A program made the position numbers and the translations under genes. Shown piece by piece: positions 1 to 7,330 of a stretch of 64,000 bases of DNA. Position 1 is the stretch's first letter. Each line of letters begins with the position of its first letter. Source of the stretch: Anomaloglossus baeobatrachus (Eukaryota > Chordata > Amphibia > Anura > Aromobatidae); NCBI RefSeq assembly GCF_048569485.1, contig NW_027445261.1, positions 620,001 to 684,000 of the forward strand. The letters are read 5' to 3'. Under the pieces are notes generated by a model, which was not told where the DNA came from, ran no database searches, and saw nothing but the letters and a program-made list of their open reading frames with translations.

Positions 1-838
1 CCTGTGGCTGGAGAATCTACCTGACCTGGTCGATATGTACAACAACATCCCTTCCAGCTCTACGAAATGCACTCCAGCATACCTGATGAGAGCTCGTCCC
101 GGCCGGCTACCAGTGGATCTGGAAATGGGCTTGGAAGCTTCAGAAGCACTCCTGTCGACAGCTGAATGGGACACTCGGCGGAGGACACAGTACCGACAGG
201 TCCAGGAGTATGTTGAAAAGAACTTGTGCCGGAGTCGGGGACAACAGGAGCAGTGCTTCAACAAGAAGGCGCCTGCCGGTTCCTTCCAACCTGGGGATGT
301 AGTGCTGAAGCGGAAAAGAAGGGCCCACAAGCTGGATGATCAATGGGAAAAAACCCCGTATGTAGTCCAGCCCACAGGATGGGAGAATGGGAAGGCCTAC
401 CAGATCAGCCGTGACCAGGGGGGGACTTTGGCCACGGTTTCCCGAGACCACCTGAAGAAGTGCCCACCAGCATTGAGAGTAGCGGATGAGGCTCCAGTTC
501 CCAGTCCAGTGGAGAAGGAAAAAGAGGTAATCCACACCATGATGGGTGATTTTCCAGCAGACTGGCCTACACAGAACGGTGCGGTGATCCTTCCAGTGAT
601 ACTGTTCCCACAACCCGTGGATGAAGAAATGATGGAAACGGTTAACCGCGAGCCAGTGCCCAGGGATGTACCTGTACCCAGCTCCCCTACGCCTCCGCCT
701 GCCCCACATGATAGCAGGGAGGAGGAACTGACTGTTCCCTCTGCCCCACTGCCTGTCACCACTGACACCGGATCCCGAAGGTCCACTCGCCCCAACCTAG
801 GTAGACCCCCACTTAGGTACAGGGAAACTACTCTTTAA
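1..838 (+). mobile_element. Ty3/Gypsy-type LTR element: integrase C-terminal end (fossil)
   Basis: An open frame enters from the left edge and closes at 838. It looks like the last part of a Gypsy pol polyprotein. The segment CTPAYLMRARPGRLPVDLE is the usual stretch after the integrase core. GDVVLKRKRRAHKLDDQW resembles the integrase C-terminal DNA-binding fold. A proline- and acid-rich tail follows. The rest of the element lies outside the window. In an intact element this protein inserts the DNA copy into the genome. The 3' tail and LTR that follow at 839-2085 lie in the same orientation. Treated as a fossil fragment; the family assignment is from motif memory. Confidence 0.75.
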
Positions 839-1448
839 AAGGGGGGGGCTTTATGTGTTGAGTGTACCAGTTTGAAAGTTTTAAATGATAAGTAAAGATG
901 ATCAACCAAAGAAGTTTACCTGATTGAACCGTGATTAAACCGGCCGTTGCCGGCAACTGTTGTCCCCGTAGGGACTGTGCAACCATTGCGTAAGGAACTG
1001 CTTACGGACAAGCCCGAGAACTTGCAGGGCAACCACAAACTTAGTGCAATGTAAATAAAAATGTTTGTTGGCTTGACACCGTTACCGCCTCCGGAGAGGC
1101 TGATTTGGGAGGATGGGCCTGGAGGAAAGGGATGGCCTAGGCCCGCCACTACCGTAACCGGTGGCGATCCTCCGGGGGTTCAGGGGTCCCCTTGGACGTG
1201 GGCCCCCTGAAAGAGACAGAACCCGCTCGGGCAACTTGGTGCTGGACTGGGGTCAAGGGGTGCTGCCCGCTTCTTAGGGGCAGCATCAGGGCCAGGTTGT
1301 TTGGGTGGGAGAAGAGCGGAAGCTGTACCGTTGTAAAATGTTTATGATGCTTTTACATGTTTTACCGTTTTATTCTTTTTCAGTTGTGAAAATAAAACCG
1401 GTGATGGACGGGCAGCCCGCGGACGGTCTGCATTTTACTATAGGGGAA
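839..1448 (+). other. 3' untranslated tail of the Gypsy-type fossil
   Basis: No coding frame of note is seen. The stretch starts with a G-rich run just after the pol stop and ends with a polypurine run (about 1442-1448) directly before a TG dinucleotide. That arrangement is typical of the plus-strand priming site beside a 3' LTR. The first G-run at about 839-848 is an alternative priming site, in which case the LTR would begin near 856. Confidence 0.45.
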
Positions 1449-2085
1449 TGTGGCGCCCTGGACAAGCCAGGTCGTCACAGGTACTACACCAACACGCTCT
1501 ACACTCCGGCTAGGCACACCGAAGCTAAACACAAATCCTAGTTGCCTTCCTCCAGGGGCTGATGTCCACACCAGGGGGTGGGCCAGGCGGTTGATCCCAC
1601 CCACCGAGGAGTTCACAGTCCTGGAGGCGGGAAAAGGAGTCAGATTAGAGATCAGTTTTGGAGTTAGAGAAGTGAAGAGGAGAGGAGACTGACCGTGTCC
1701 GTGTGTGTGGCCCGGGCACTCAGCAAGGTTGGCAGACGGTGGTGACCTTCTGCAGGAGAGGCTGATTGGAGTGAACCGTACGGACCGGGGATGGGCGGTG
1801 GCCCGCCGGTACCAGATCGGGGAGTGAAGAGAAGCCAGCACCATCCGGCAGGGCCTACGGACCCCGACCAGGCTAGGAGTCGCCGTAAAACCGGTCAAAT
1901 CCGTTAGCGACAGGAACCTCCAGGGTTTCCCAGCAGTCAAGACCCGATTGAAGGCAACAGCTCACACCGTAGAGGGAAGCACAGTCACCGCCAAGGCTAC
2001 AGTTCCCAGGGCCAGAGCCTGCGGGCAAAAGGGGCTCCCTCAGCATCCATCCAAGCTGGGGAGCGGGTTACCGGTGGGAAGCCCG
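1449..2085 (+). mobile_element. LTR of a Gypsy-type element, truncated at its 3' side (fossil)
   Basis: It begins TGTGGCGCCCTGGAC right after a polypurine run. It is clearly related, in opposite orientation, to the complete solo LTR at 18304-19217. Shared blocks include the start, the stretch around the ACCGAGGAGTTCACAG motif and the GGCTAGGAG region. Similarity stops near 2085, where a different Gypsy RT fragment begins, so roughly the last third is absent compared with the 914 bp relative. Confidence 0.65.
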
Positions 2086-2513
2086 CTAGATTTTGGGGGA
2101 ATAAAAGGGGTCCACCACCACATCCCCACAGGTGCACACCCACCCATCAAAGAGAGCTATAAGCCAATACCACCTTCACATTGCCAGTGTACCAAGGACA
2201 TGTTGAGCAACATGAAGGCGGCTGGGGTTATCCGTGACAGTTGTAGCCTTTGGGCAGCTCTGTTGATCCTGTTAAAAAAGAAGGACGGCACCACTCCCCG
2301 TATTGAGGAATCGCTAGCTGCATTGAGAACTGCAAATTATTTTTCTACCCTTGATCTCACTAGTCACTATTGGCAAGTGTCCGTTGCTGAGGCAGACCGG
2401 GAGAAGACCGCCTTCGCCACCCCTATGGGTCTCTGCGAGTTCAAAAGCATGCCCTTCGAGCTGTGCAATGCGCCAGGAACCTTCCAGAGGCTGATGGAAT
2501 GCTGCTTGGGACA
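2086..2513 (+). mobile_element. Gypsy-type reverse transcriptase fragment (fossil)
   Basis: The translation shows ANYFSTLDLTSHYWQVSVAE, EKTAFATPMGLCEF and PGTFQRLMECCLG, which are palm-domain landmarks of Ty3/Gypsy reverse transcriptase. The same family occurs at 4435-5190 and, inverted, at 27276-28015. The fragment is partial and broken. It passes directly into LINE sequence at about 2514, a chimera also present in the other two copies. Confidence 0.8.
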
Positions 2514-2736
2514 AGATTTTAGGGTGTATAAAAAGGGAGATTAGATCCCGTGATCCCAACGTATTGTTACACCTCTATAAATCACTTGTAAGGCTACATC
2601 TGGAATATGGGAACCAGTTTTGGGCTCCACATTTTAATAAGGACATTCAGAAGTTAGAGTCAGTTCAAAGGTGGGCAACTAGACTACTACAAGGAATGGA
2701 AGGCCTCCCATATGATGACAAGTTGAAAAAGTTATT
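2514..2736 (+). mobile_element. CR1/L2-type LINE reverse transcriptase C-terminal fragment
   Basis: The frame reads LYKSLVRLHLEYGNQFWAPH followed by NKDIQKLESVQRWATRLL and GMEGLPYDDKLKKL. This is the highly characteristic segment downstream of the RT active site in CR1/L2-clade non-LTR retrotransposons. The fragment is short and has neither the catalytic part nor a 3' tail. It starts abruptly inside Gypsy RT sequence and ends where a repeat shared with 30238-30390 begins. Confidence 0.75.
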
Positions 2737-2889
2737 AAGTGATTATTGGCTGCAATGGGGCTTTCTGGCTGGTGCCAGCCTCTCTTCTTAGCACACAGGA
2801 ACCACAATCCCTACACCATGCTTCAATGGATTCTCTCATCCCAGCCCAGTAAAACTACATATTTTACACAGTCATAAGCAGCCAAAAGG
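2737..2889 (+). repeat. Dispersed repeat, direct copy at 30238-30390
   Basis: About 150 bp beginning ATTATTGGCTG matches 30238-30390 in the same orientation with a few substitutions. Its end (TTTTACACAGTCATAAGCAG) is also found at about 22368-22390, upstream of the other Penelope-like fragment. No coding potential is seen. It stops at the edge of the large inverted segment. Confidence 0.6.
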
Positions 2890-3150
2890 GATCTATTCTA
2901 TTCAATTGCAAATGATCTAGATAAGACTGAGAATAAGATACTGCACGGGACATAGCAGAGTTGGTCAAGTTGAGTGGAGATGAGTTTGCTATTTGGCACA
3001 GCTTTTTGCATCAATAAAGCAAGTAAAAGGTGTGAAAGATAAAAAAAGGGTGAAAGTGTGAAAAGTGAATTGGCCAAATTGAGGTGCATATAAAGTTTTT
3101 GCTTTCTTTCAATTCACTAATGGGGCTCATTTGAATCAGGTGAATTGAGT

Positions 3151-3165
3151 TCTGCTTTTGGAAAC
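3151..3165 (-). promoter_or_regulatory. snRNA 3' box downstream of U2
   Basis: On the minus strand the sequence is GTTTCCAAAAGCAGA. It fits the metazoan snRNA 3' box consensus (GTTT, short spacer, AAARNNAGA) and lies just past the 3' end of the U2 copy. The box directs 3' end formation of Pol II snRNAs by the Integrator complex. Its presence argues that this is a copy of a U2 gene with its flanks rather than a retropseudogene. Confidence 0.7.
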
Positions 3166-3176
3166 TGGGTTAAGAA

Positions 3177-3552
3177 GGGGTGCACCGGTCCTGGAGGTAC
3201 TGCAATACCAGGTCAATGCGTGGAGTGGACAGAGCAAGATTTTTTCCATCTCCTTGTTCTAAAAATCCATTTAATATATGGTCCCCAGAGAGGGGACGTA
3301 TCAGATATTAAACTGATAAGAACAGATTTAATTTTTTTTTTTTTCTGTTTATCAGTAGGACTTCAAAATAACAAAGGTGATCGCCTCCCGTTGCCTGGGA
3401 ACCGTCCAGGCACAAGAGGGCTATGTGTCACCAGAAGGCGCACACACTTCCTCAAGGCCGGCAGACGTGCAATCCCAGGCACCTTCCAGTACCGACCAAG
3501 GTAGCGTCCTCCGAAACTACACTTGATCTTAGCCAAAAGGCCGAGAAGCTAT
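3177..3552 (-). pseudogene. U2 snRNA gene copy split by a ~188 bp insertion (arm 1)
   Basis: The minus strand begins TATAGCTTCTCGGCCTTTTG and continues to ATCAAGTGTAGT, which are U2 nucleotides up to about 37. Then comes a foreign 188 bp segment, and U2 resumes with ATCTGTTCTTATCAG through the Sm-site region to GGTGCACCC. The insertion lies in or just after the branch-point recognition sequence, so a functional U2 is not expected. The remaining sequence is close to vertebrate U2, with several substitutions. The same interrupted gene is present in the other arm at 28904-29278. Confidence 0.85.
3328..3515 (-). mobile_element. A-tailed insertion inside U2 (arm 1)
   Basis: On the minus strand about 188 bp separate the two halves of U2 and end in a run of a dozen A residues before U2 resumes. 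An A-tailed insertion at a fixed snRNA position is what a 5'-truncated or non-autonomous non-LTR retrotransposon would leave. The Keno elements (Tx1-related) are known to target U2 genes, but I recognise no Keno coding sequence here. The segment near the tail, CTGATAAACAG, is almost the inverse of the adjacent U2 CTGTTCTTATCAG. Confidence 0.55.
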
Positions 3553-4434
3553 AACCCGAATTGGTTACGGCCTTGAGTGGCACCCTGGCCTATACCGGAC
3601 ACATCTTAGGGAGAGGGAGACAAACCCACGCCTACAGAAGACATTTTGTCACCCAAGCCAACCCTTGAAAAGGCTGTTTTGCAGAGCAAAAACAAGAAGA
3701 ATGGTGCTTTTTGCAGCCGCCGCCCACTGCAATGAATCTGAATAACTCCTCCTTTTGGACACAAGCACCTCCCCTCCCCCTTGCAGTCTTTCCAATTCAT
3801 GATACAAAAAGACGGACGGACAGGACAGGACAGGACAGGCTGCCTGACTTTCCGTCACTGCCACCCTTTGCCATCCTTGCCCGTAGAAAGCCCTTTCATC
3901 ATCCCCAAACCCTAATCTTTTCCCTTCCCTTCCCAGATGCGTCTCACTCCCTTTCATTAGGAAGTGAGCGCAGCCTTTTCTCCGTTCTGCACATGCGCGA
4001 CGTTAAACACAAATGCGCAGGCGTGCGTTCCATTACCCTCACTGCATTCCACTCCCATACAGGAAGTGGGCGCAGCTATTACTACGGTCGCACATAAAAG
4101 AACCCACGGCCACCACTGCACATAGCTGACTCCACCACAGGACACCCACTTCTACACCAACACAGGTAAGACAGGATCGGCACCTCTATGCTCCTGTTAC
4201 AATCAGGCTCAGTCACCATGTGATAACGCTCTCAACTCTTTAGTTGCAGGCTCCCCTTGCTTCACCTCCACTGGCTGTGCTGCCATTTCCTCTCCCACCT
4301 GGAAGGTATACTTTATTCCACTATTTTCCTGTTTCTCTCTTCCCCCTTTTCCCATAACCTACTTTTATCTGCATTTGTGGGGTATCTATATGCTATTTAC
4401 ATCATAGTTTTATTCATTAATATGGAAGGGAAGA
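3553..4434. other. U2 upstream flank and leader-like region, no clear gene
   Basis: The stretch lies between the U2 5' end (minus) and the Gypsy fragment (plus). It holds a short ACAGG repeat near 3818-3838, G+C-rich sequence with GCGC and ATGCGC motifs, a TATA-like ACATAAAAGA near 4092-4101, and two splice-site pairs. These are a donor CACAG/GTAAGA at 4165/4166, an acceptor TTGCAG at 4244-4249 and a donor GGAAG/GTATAC at 4305/4306. They could mark a promoter, a first exon and a 56 bp second exon, but no protein is recognisable. Confidence 0.35.
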
Positions 4435-5190
4435 GTGCCCATGAGAGTGTTGAACTGCGGAGAGCAAGAGATTAAGCTGCTCCGATTTGCCACCATTGAT
4501 AAGCTGTTCTCAGTAGATACACATGCTATCCAAACAGCAGCATCCACCATTGCTTCAGCCCACCCATTCAGTGACAGCTCACCAAGTCAGCAAGAGGAGT
4601 GGTGTAAGGAATTACACGTAGGCACTGACTCCACACCTTCACATCACAAGAAGGGGGTCTACAGGCTAGTGCAAGAATACGAGCAAGTCTTCAGCAAACA
4701 TCCGCTAGACTTTTGAAGAATAAAAGGGGTCAAACACTACATCCCCACAAGTGCACACCCACCCATCAAAGAGAGATATAAGCCAAAACTACCTGCACAT
4801 TACCAGTGTACCAAGGACATGTTGAGCAACATGAAGGAGGCTGGGGTTATCCGTGACAGTTGTAGCCTCTGGGCAGCTCCGTTGGTCCTGTTAAAGAAGA
4901 AGGACAGCACCACTCCCCTGTATTGAGGAATAGCTAGCTGCATTGAGAACTGCAAATTATTTTTCTACCCTTGATCTCACTAGTCGCTATTGGCAAGTGT
5001 CCGTTGCTGAGGCAGACCGGGAGAAGACCGCCTTTGCCACCCCGATGGGTCTCTGCGAGTTCAAAAGCATGCCCTTCGAGCTGTGCAATTTGCCAGGAAC
5101 CTTCCAGAGGCTGATGGAATGCTGCTTGGGACACCGAAACTTTGAAACGGTACTGCTATACCTTTATGATGTTATTGTTTATTCTAAAGC
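4435..5190 (+). mobile_element. Gypsy-type reverse transcriptase region (fossil)
   Basis: A broken pol fragment. The upstream part ends VYRLVQEYEQVFSKHPLDF, typical of the linker before Gypsy RT. The RT part shows LDLTSRYWQVSVAEADREKT, CEFKSMPFELCNLPGTFQRL and a degenerate active-site motif near 5160-5185. There are several breaks. It belongs to the same family as 2086-2513 and the inverted copy at 27276-28015, and passes straight into LINE sequence at about 5191. Confidence 0.8.
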
Positions 5191-5298
5191 AAACAAGATT
5201 TTAGGGTGTATAAAAAGGGAGATTAGATCCGGTGATCCCAACGTATTGTTACCCCTCTATAAATCACTTGTAAGGCCACATCTGGAATATGGGGTAAA
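5191..5298 (+). mobile_element. CR1/L2-type LINE fragment joined to Gypsy RT
   Basis: Short reading ILGCIKREIRSGDPNVLLPL then YKSLVRPHLEYGV, the same LINE segment seen at 2514-2736. It stops after about 108 bp, where Gypsy integrase sequence in the opposite orientation begins. Confidence 0.7.
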
Positions 5299-5565
5299 GT
5301 CCTGAGCAGGTTGATAACCATTGGTTTGAGCATGGTAGGGTGTAGTGCGCATCTTCCTGCATCGGTAAAAGCTGCAGAAGTCCTTGAAGATTTCCGCTTC
5401 AAAGGCTGTGCCTTGATCTGTGAGGACTCTCTCTGAGTAGCCATGAGGTCTGCATAAGTGTGCTTGGAAGACCTTCGCTGCAGTATGGGCCATTAGATCT
5501 TTGACTTGTACCACAACCATAAATCTCGAGTAGTTGTCTACCATCGTAAGTGCATACGTGAGCTC
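5299..5565 (-). mobile_element. Gypsy-type integrase core fragment (fossil)
   Basis: On the minus strand the reading shows MVDNYSRFMVVVQVKD, GYSERVLTDQGTAFEAEIF and RTTPYHAQTNG, the usual second half of a Gypsy integrase catalytic core. It is only a fragment and lies immediately next to a SET-domain exon on the same strand. The counterpart in the other arm is at 26893-27162. Confidence 0.75.
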
Positions 5566-5568
5566 GCC

Positions 5569-5835
5569 TCGATATTCTGCAACAAAACTCCCTTTTTCGA
5601 TTTCAGTTTCAGCAAACACTCCTCTTCCTGTAGAAAATATTTATCATTACCTAAGACAGTCATTCTAATGCATGACAATATTAAGGCAATTTAGTTAAAA
5701 CTTGTTTTAACTCACCTTTAAGGGGATTGATGTATTTCATGGTCAATCCAGGTTTGTCAGTGATGGCACTGACATAATGTATGGCGTCTTTTTCGGGCGT
5801 TATCCTTTGCCTTTTCATTGTGAAAATCCAGTTGC
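5569..5835 (-). pseudogene. SET-domain (KMT5A/PR-Set7-like) gene relic, two exons (arm 1)
   Basis: Two exon-like blocks on the minus strand, about 5716-5835 and 5569-5628, are separated by an 87 bp intron with GT..AG ends. The codon split across the junction gives a KGRGVFA motif, followed by EKGSFVAEYRGE. This is the N-terminal lobe of SET methyltransferases close to KMT5A, which use S-adenosylmethionine to methylate histone H4 K20. The rest of the SET domain, including the NHS and catalytic tyrosine regions, is missing and replaced by Gypsy integrase sequence. In this arm the donor after the second exon reads GC instead of GT. Confidence 0.6.
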
Positions 5836-6119
5836 CTATATCAAAGCAAATTCTACTACTTGTAAAGTATGCAGAAAATGAAATGTAGAACATATAACAT
5901 CAACTGCTTAGGAACGCATCATAGGTTAGTACTTAAAAGGATATTGTCATGTTCTAGTCATAATGCAAGCTGGACATTTTTCATGTTACCCTGTAATCGC
6001 CGGCCTGTTCTAATGCTCACAAGCCAAGATATAGGCTCAGCTGCTAAGGCTTCCCTCTGCCTTCTGAATGAAACTTGAATATGTCTGGGTCACTGTGTAT
6101 ATAGCAGGTGCTCAGAAAA
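5836..6119. other. Flank of the SET relic, no gene seen
   Basis: A+T-rich sequence upstream of the first SET exon (minus orientation), with matching sequence in the inverted arm at about 26345-26619. It probably represents intron or upstream host sequence. No coding or structural signal is recognised. Confidence 0.4.
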
Positions 6120-6830
6120 AATAAGAGTCAATTCAATAGAAATAGCTCTGGCACACTATAGTGATCAATAACGTAAGAAAAGAACTCTTGGAATGCTGAA
6201 AATTCTTTATTTGTGCAAAAGGATAATTCATCCAACGTTTCGACCTTGTTTTTAGGTCTTTATCAAGGATAAAGTTATCTAAGATCATAAAGGGTTACAA
6301 AACCATATAAACACGTAATTAGTACATAGTACAACATAACAGTACAATATATTGCTACTTGAGAGTACAATGGGTCAAATGACCATGATGCACATACAAA
6401 AAATTTTTCCAAAGCCATAGTGAAAACATTTGTACTGAGGAAAGAAAATTTCCACATGACCTATCTGGAGAAACATTCTGGATCAAACAACCAAAAATAG
6501 TCAAGCAGGTAAATACACACCTATATGGATAACAGGATGATATGTGTTCAATTGTATAGCGTCATTGCCATTAAGGTACAAATGGAAAACTTGCAATCCT
6601 ATATAGTGAAGGAAATGAACACATATCATATCAAAGAACACAGGAACATGGGTGTGAGAAAAACCTCAATGTTTATACTTTGTTCTTTATAATGGTGTGA
6701 ACATGTATATGTCTCAGTACCTTATGCACTTGAGAATTCTAGTGAGTAGATCATGAAAGCCTATTTCAGAACTGGAATCGGTAAATAATTGTAGGTGGAA
6801 TCTAAATGAAAAGATGGTACAAGTGTTATC
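6120..6830 (-). mobile_element. Penelope-like element terminal region (arm 1)
   Basis: On the minus strand this region ends with an AATAAAGAATTTTCAGCATTC stretch after a hammerhead-like motif (6229-6268), an arrangement I associate with terminal repeats of Penelope-like (Neptune type) retroelements. No reverse transcriptase is present here. The same region, inverted, is at 25622-26340, and endonuclease-type Penelope fragments occur elsewhere in the window. Confidence 0.45.
6229..6268 (-). ncRNA. Hammerhead-ribozyme-like motif (arm 1)
   Basis: The minus strand reads CCTTGATAAAGACC, a loop, then GGTCGAAACGTTGG. A GACC/GGTC stem closes a short loop and is followed by the conserved GAAA, as in stem II and the core of a hammerhead. 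The first core block is TTGATAAA instead of CTGATGA, so catalytic activity is doubtful. Hammerhead motifs in Penelope-like terminal repeats are established. In the other arm (26187-26226) the stem and GAAA are further mutated. Confidence 0.45.
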
Positions 6831-6835
6831 ATGAC

Positions 6836-7110
6836 TAGAGATGAGCGAACCGGTCGCGGTTCGGCTCGAGGTTGGTTCGCCGAACGGACCTCCCGTTCGA
6901 GTTCGGTTCGTCGAACGTTCGACGAACCGAACTCGAGCCAATAGGAAACAATGGCAGGCAATCACAAACACAGAAAAACACCTAGAAAACACCCTCAAAG
7001 GTGTCCTAAAGGTGACAAACAACTCAAACACATTGGAAAGTGACAAGGACATATACTCATGCGAAAACAAAACAGCTGGACAAGGAAAAAGAGGAGGACA
7101 CACAGATATA
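6836..7110 (+). repeat. Left terminal inverted repeat of hAT copy 1
   Basis: About 275 bp matches the reverse complement of 16543-16829 with few substitutions and a 12 bp indel. It contains a perfect 40 bp palindrome at 6897-6936 built from TTCG and CGAA steps. Confidence 0.85.
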
Positions 7111-7330
7111 TGAGTATATGCAAGGAAACATCGATTCCATTAATGTGCAACTTGAGCCCTGCTCATTCTTGGCTTCCAATCTTGATAAATTGCCTGAGCT
7201 CGCCACGTACGTCTTGGGGATCTTGTCGTGTCCTGCAGCCAGCGTTCTCTCGGAACCTGTCTTCAGTGCTGCTGTGGGTCTGCTGGCAGATAAGCACACG
7301 TGTCTGTCCACTGACAATGTGGACATGGCT
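7111..7330 (+). pseudogene. hAT transposase C-terminal (dimerisation) fragment
   Basis: The frame reads EYMQGNIDSINVQLEPCSFL, then ELATYVLGILSCPAASVLSE and FSAAVGLLADKHTCLSTDNV. This is the hAT C-terminal dimerisation region, related to but diverged from the one in copy 1 proper (14200-14440). It is joined directly to the left TIR, so more than 3 kb of upstream element is missing. The last codons lead into the 220 bp array. Confidence 0.8.

Larger units (their letters stand above)
2890..6835. repeat. Arm 1 of a 3.9 kb inverted segmental duplication
   Basis: From AAAAGGGATCTATTC at 2890 to TTATCATGAC at 6835, the sequence is the reverse complement of 25622-29573 with scattered substitutions and small indels. 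The arm holds, left to right: U2 downstream flank, split U2 gene (minus strand), a leader-like region, Gypsy RT, a LINE fragment, a Gypsy integrase fragment (minus), SET exons (minus) and a Penelope-like terminus. The inner edge coincides with the first base of hAT copy 1. Confidence 0.85.

Noticed and set aside
35-838. Novel host gene with a proline-rich tail
   Set aside because: The N-terminal half matches the tail of Gypsy-type integrases, and an LTR-like sequence follows.
3177-3552. Functional U2 snRNA gene
   Set aside because: The branch-point recognition sequence is split by an insertion of about 188 bp.
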